64,000 nt of DNA from Anadara kagoshimensis (taxonomy: Eukaryota; Mollusca; Bivalvia; Arcoida; Arcidae): positions 10,336,502 through 10,400,501 of the forward strand of contig CM037874.1 in NCBI GenBank assembly GCA_021292105.1, in the 5' to 3' direction. The translations under genes and the position numbers were made by a program. A model generated the notes under the pieces. The model searched no databases and was not told the DNA's origin. It saw only the letters and a program-made list of their open reading frames with translations. This document shows positions 58,621-64,000 of the stretch, in pieces (within the stretch, counting starts at the first letter, position 1; each line of letters begins with the position of its first letter).

Positions 58621-60533
58621 AGGAGTAGTCAACACTATTTTTTTAATCCGTTATTCTTGTCACTGAGCCTGATGGATGCCAAATTGTATTTGTCTTGTGT
58701 TAAATAAATCTTCTCATATAGATACAAGTCAAGGCAAATCAAACTGCCTCTATTCATCAATTTATTTATACAACCTGGCCTTTATATCACTGTCTGTAAC
58801 TTTCATTAACATTGAATCATATAATGGGTAATGTGTGTGTGTATGTCCATGTGTGTACATGTCTGACCAAATCTAGTCTTTCAAAAGAGAAGTGGACTGA
58901 CTAACTGTTAGTGATATTTGAGAAGAAGATTGTTGATAAATGGTGGTCGCCAGTGTACCACATGATACCACATAACCTTTCCTGTGGAACAATTATTTCC
59001 ATTGTAGATGTAATCACTACAGTTCACGTTTTCCCTTAAAAATGACGTTACTCAGGCAAATTTTAACTGAATATGTTTCATAATGTTCCACAAAAACATT
59101 AAGGGGTATTGGTTAATTGGTCATGTGTTAGACTGGCAAACTCCATTGAATGCACATTTTCGTTTTTGAATTTTCGGCTTATGGTTAATTTATCTTTAAC
59201 AACTCTTTAATCTATCCAGCAAAAAAAAATTTATATAAAATCTTAATTTGCTTTTCTCTACATATAAATCAATTTCAAAATAATTGGTTTTATATACACG
59301 AGTAAAAAAAATCCACAATGTTTTATCTTTTAATAATAAAATAAGAAGATAGAGACTATCTTCATTAAACAATTTCCAATAACGAGTTTATCTCCGCCAG
59401 GTGATTGAGAAAGGTGACAATCGAGTCATAAAAACAGTAAAACGTGAATACGGTATCTGATTACTTGATCAATTCTTTAAAAGAATACATAATAGATTTT
59501 CTCACTTTTCAAATCAATAACAAAACCATTACAAGTCAGTTACAAAATTACTATGTACATTTTATTATAAGTATTGTATTGCAACAGCTAAAAAAAAGAC
59601 TTGACTGCACAAACATATAAATCAAAAAGACACAAACCATCTATCAAACTATAGGCATCAGGATAACTCTATGTATGAACTCGGAACATTTGGTTATTGT
59701 TTAACGTCACATCAGCAATTTCTATATTAAACAACATGGCAACTACCTAATGTTTGGTAGATTGATTGATACATCAATGTGTCGTGATAATCATGGTTTT
59801 GATATGTGGTTGGATTTTCTAAAATTATTCTTTACTATTTTTTTTTTAATTTTAATTTTTTTATTTATTGATTCATTTATCGATTTATTTATTTTATAGT
59901 TTTTTTTATTATTATTTACTGGTACTAAATGTTGTCAGTCAGGTAATGGCAGCTTTGATCAAGTCATCATGACTTCATACAGAACAACATGTTTTATTTG
60001 CCAAACACAGAAATCTTTGCTAAATGTACAGATATGGACATTTCTATGGTAACCAAAAACCCAGATAACTTGAAATTCAAAATAATATGACAGACATACC
60101 CAGATGATGGTTAAAAGCTGTTAACACACCCATGTGATAAACATTATTTGTGGAAAATTATTGTCAGTTTGACATGGGGGTAAATTTAGAACTTATATTA
60201 AACTAACAGACTACAAACCAAGTAATACCCTACAAGAGATAGGGTATAATATAGGGTACAGGGATAGAGATTATTACACTGACATAATATCCTACAGTGT
60301 CTACACAAGTTCAGTACATTGTAAGGGCAAACAAGAATGCTGCAGCTTGGCTTAAACAAGAATTCAAAGAAGAAATATGTCTCATTTTTGTTGCATCTTA
60401 ACAGAAATTTGAAAAATTCTCTCCAATGGATCTACAAAGGGAGACTAAACACAACTTTAACTCCGCAATCATGGCAAGCACTAGAAGAGGAAACATAATG
60501 TCAACTCTGCAAGCACTAGATGACAAAACACAA

Positions 60534-60778
60534 CAATTTGAACTCTGCAATCTCTAGCAAACAATAATCAACAATTTGAACTATGCGATCTCTAGCAGAC
60601 ATAAAAACAACAGTTTGAACTCTGCGATCTCTAGCAGACACAAAAACAACAATTTGAACTCTGCGATCTCTAGCAGACACAAAAACAACAATTTGAACTC
60701 TGCGATCTCTAGCAGACACAAAAACAACAATTTGAACTCTGCGATCTCTAGCAGACACAAAAACAACAATTTGAACTC
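60534..60778. repeat. Minisatellite, 39-bp unit, 6 copies with older copies upstream
   Basis: CAATTTGAACTCTGCGATCT then CTAGCAGACACAAAAACAA repeats exactly every 39 bp over the last four or five units. Decayed versions extend left to about 60450. Because 39 is divisible by three, three frames stay open for 71-95 codons as repeats of 13 residues. This is a repeat artefact. Confidence 0.95.
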
Positions 60779-62767
60779 GAAGAGCACTTGGAACACAGGT
60801 CAATAAACCTCTATCTATATATCATCAACCCATGACAAACCACAAATTTTAGACCCTTGTCAACATGTCAGTTCTGTTACATTGATTTGTATTGGATGAA
60901 CCAGATTTTATGCAGCGCACATCCATATTGACACAAGTTATTGCCGTTGACATCTTGTATAGATGGGTAAAGAAAAACGACAATAAAATCAAACCTAAAC
61001 AATCGGGACAATCAACAACAATGATTTCAAACACAAAGGTTTTAATCATGATCCTTTGTCACAGATAATCTCAGATATAGAAAGGGGTTATCCTTTACTA
61101 CAAGCTGTTACAGAATGTTGTCATTGAAAGAAGACACAAGCGAGGACAACGTGTACCACCAATGATCAACAAATCAAACCACTTGCCCAGATGTGGCATA
61201 CAAATCAATAACATTGATGGATTTATTGAACTCTGTCATACATGCACGTGCAGTAACAATGCACAGATAAACATGGATCATACATATACACATACATATA
61301 AAAGCACGCATAAGGTTCAGGGCTTCAAGAAGGTTTGGGTTTCATCAGCCATGTGGCTGCCATGTTTTTTTGGTTTTTTTAGCCAAAACCAAATTCTACT
61401 AGTTAAAGACAAAATATTTCTTTCGTTATATCATGTTTTAATTAATGTAATGATACAAAATATTTGAAAGAACAACCGAAATGATGCCTAACCTTCTTGG
61501 CCGAACTTAACCAAATGGCATTATTTCAGTTTTCTTTACATCTATAAAAGAAAGATGGGAACATCTGGTAGTTTTTCAAAGCAAAATCTACATTTTGGAT
61601 TGTAGCTTCTACAGCTTAGTCATTTGGCCAATACATCCTGTATTAACTAGCCACAAATCTGTTTTTAAGTCGCAGTTGTGAGTAATATACCTAGCTACTG
61701 AAGAGCCCCAAGTAGGCTGGAAACTTGAAAGCTTGTTAAACAGAACATACCGTTTCTTGAAATATTTATTTACAGAAATTTCTATGTACCAGTTAAAATC
61801 ATAAAAATAAGCACTTAACGAAAGTGAAAAAAATTAACACATGTTAACACAAAAGTACTATTAGCCACAAAAATTCTGGGATGCGTTTCATATGAAAATT
61901 CGCCTCTTGTTTGTTTTATATGTAGATATTAAAACTATGCCATTAAGAATTAGACGAGGCTTTTGAAAAGCAGGATAAAAATGCTTAATAAAACGCTATA
62001 AATAAATGAATATCTTTTGTTGTATAATGCATTGATTGTAAAACGAGATTTTAGATTATTTCCGTAACATTTTTATAGCATATAACCATTGTAAATAATT
62101 ACTGAAAGAGTACCCTTGTCTTGTGTATTGATCCAGTATAAATTACCGGTACATACACTCATTTACCTAGGATGTTGATGAATAAAAAAAGTATTTCTAA
62201 TTTAAATTTTATTCATCTACTTAATTCTAATTATATATTTTCTACAACTTTGGGATATAAAAGGTTTTTTAAATTCCATTGAAATCCCAGCTCTAGCATT
62301 CTCTTGAAATTTTACATTTTTTGTCTAACTTGGGAATAATAAAAAAAGTTATTCTTTTTTCTCCATTGAAATCTCAACTTTAGCATTTCTCTTTTAGTTC
62401 AGCTATGCTAAGTAAGTACAAGGTTTTCTGAGCATGTGGAAAACATTCAATTATTGCATCTCAACCAACACTGAATGTTTGAATCAATCATAGGTACATG
62501 TACATTTTGCAGATAATTTGCTGATCTTGCAAGAATATATTACAGATCACAAAATGATATTTCTGGAACAACACCCCCCCCCCCTCCCCTTCGCAAATCT
62601 ATCATCTTGCATCAAATGATATGTTATACAGTATGATGTTTTGGGAATACCCAAGATACCCTATAAGGTTGTTTGCATGTTCCCTATCCAATCCCTCTTT
62701 TAGAATAAATTCCAAATATTTTAACGAAAGTAGAACTGACATCTGGTACCCATAATTTTTTTGGTTT

Positions 62768-62827
62768 CTCTCTCTCTCTCTCTCATATTCCCCTTTACCC
62801 CCTCTCTGTCTCTAAGCTATGTACATT

Positions 62828-62866
<39 letters not shown>
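62768..62866. repeat. CT microsatellites, two tracts
   Basis: A short (TC)n at about 62768-62785 and a long one at 62830-62865, separated by CCCTTTACCCCCTCTCTG-like pyrimidine-rich sequence. A GA-rich and G-rich tract of opposite strand composition lies at 63176-63214. Confidence 0.93.
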
Positions 62867-62868
<2 letters not shown>

Positions 62869-64000
62869 CACTGGTATTGACCTCTATTCTTAGTCAAAAA
62901 ATTATCATGAGTTTTAACTAAACCATAATGTTATTAAAAACACCACATGATGATCCAGGACTGTTTTAGCTCAGGAAGAAATCCCATAGTTATAACTAGA
63001 TTAAGAGTGTTCAATCTTATTTGACATTTTACATGTCTGCCTTGCTATGTGAAAATGACAACAGGCTGGTTTCTAATTTCCTGGGGAAAATCCTCGGTAG
63101 TGTCACAAGTCAATAGGTTTAATGTTAAACAGATAAAAATAATTTATTGCTATGAGAGATAAAGAGTTTACAGCTGAGAGAGAGGGGATGGGGGGGGGAG
63201 GGGGAGAGAGAGAGAATTTTTAGACCATTCAAAATATGGACACCATCTTCATTGACACCTGTCGAAATTACTGAAAATACCGAGTAATCCTATGAATGTC
63301 CACATGCAAACGACCATGATATCCATGGCAGACAACCATGATAACCATAACAAAGATGTCAGCAGTCAGAATCATTACAAAGACAGTCACATGTCAAGGT
63401 TTAATTCACCCTACTCTCAGCTTCTGGTCACTTCAACTTTTATCTTTGTGTAACTCCCTCCATGCTTTTGCCCACTTTTACTAATCCTATTAGCCCCCCT
63501 TATCCCAGTACATATTAACAGGTATAAACTTCTTATCAATTACATGTTGCCACTTACACATGGACTATTTGACATTGGTACAAAAAGTTCCCCTCCCCAG
63601 TATTTATTGCTGCATTCTCCTTTTACCTCCCTTCCAAGATCCCAGACAGTCTACCTACCTCTAAATATCCTGAACAGTTTAGCTACTTTATTATGAACAA
63701 TGGACACAATAATAATTGCAAGGCAAGAAAAATCTATCCTTATGATTTATGGAACACAGCAGGGTAATTAAATAAACTGCTATAATGGTCATTATCTTGT
63801 AGAACAAGTATCCTACCTACTGGTCAGTCAGACACAAGGATAATCTCTGACCATTAACTGGCCACAGGGGAGCTGTCAGTTTTACCATACTGAATACACA
63901 TCCCATCTGACCACAGGGGAGATGTCAGTTATATAAGAAATACACATCCCATGTCCTGTGTTTAGGCTAGGTGGTAACTGTAACAACACCATTCCTAAAC

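Larger units (their letters stand above)
48271..64000 (-). other. Upstream intron of the Musashi-family gene, at least 15.7 kb in window
   Basis: From the acceptor of the exon at 48222-48270 to the window end I found no RRM1 or early RRM2 motif (MFIGGLSW, KIFVGGLS and the like) on the minus strand. The stretch is therefore read as one long intron with repeats: a SINE fragment, minisatellites at 49728, 52795, 56560 and 60534, G-runs near 57355, GA/CT tracts, and one candidate enhancer at 58280. An exon with unusual sequence could have been missed. Confidence 0.65.

Noticed and set aside
60516-60803. Open frames of 71-95 codons with 13-residue repeats on both strands
   Set aside because: The 39-bp repeat length is divisible by three, so frames stay open automatically on both strands.
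1-64000. Retrovirus-like, Polinton-like or other capsid-bearing element
   Set aside because: No reverse transcriptase, integrase, polymerase or capsid-like frame and no long terminal repeats were seen.
1-64000. CRISPR-like arrays
   Set aside because: The regular tandem arrays have no unique spacers between repeats and the sequence is eukaryotic.

Overview
This is AT-rich eukaryotic (metazoan) DNA, almost entirely non-coding. I read it as intronic sequence of one very large gene on the minus strand. The host is most likely a mollusc. Supporting this are the diverse tRNA-derived SINEs with a conserved central domain (GGAAACTGGAGTACC-like), the (ATCA)n-type SINE tail, the many GA/CT microsatellites, and the recurring short motif GTTATCTCCCTTT. 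I cannot name the species.

The gene is a Musashi-family RNA-binding protein (the MSI1/MSI2/Rbp6 group). Three coding exons are secure on the minus strand. 48222-48270 encodes IEDAMLMFDKTTNRHR. 7746-7828 encodes [16 protein letters not shown]...HFHEINKKM. 5241-5325 encodes VECKKAQPKEVM...RGIARGAY. All have good splice sites and their phases fit exactly (0/1, 1/0, 0/1). Together they make the second half of RRM2 and the start of the C-terminal tail. A fourth, weaker exon at 3248-3307 (60 bp, phase 1-1) may be a cassette exon. RRM1, the start of RRM2 and the promoter lie beyond 64000. The C-terminal exons and 3' UTR were not found and probably lie left of position 1. The intron between 48221 and 7829 is about 40.4 kb and splits a glycine codon inside the RNP1 motif of RRM2.

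The rest is repeats. About a dozen tRNA-type SINE copies or fragments are present, and every one whose direction I could read points the same way as the host gene. Three adjoin or contain tandem arrays: 35 bp x 13 at 1185-1650, 76 bp x 8 at 5896-6508, and 63 bp x 10 at 29598-30227. Small non-autonomous DNA transposons with terminal inverted repeats lie at 8277, 21043, 31737, 36616 and 42469. Other minisatellites have units of 24 to about 140 bp (notably 119 bp x 4 at 12305 and 39 bp x 6 at 60534). Several GA/CT tracts recur as one component of a larger duplicated unit.

Some intronic stretches look less decayed and carry homeobox-, TCF/LEF- or POU-like sites (for example 58280-58620, 44040-44430, 28790-29240). 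They are candidate enhancers only. I saw no other protein-coding gene, no true tRNA or rRNA gene, no CRISPR array, and no retrovirus-like or capsid-bearing element. The remaining open frames of 60-140 codons look like chance or repeat-driven frames.
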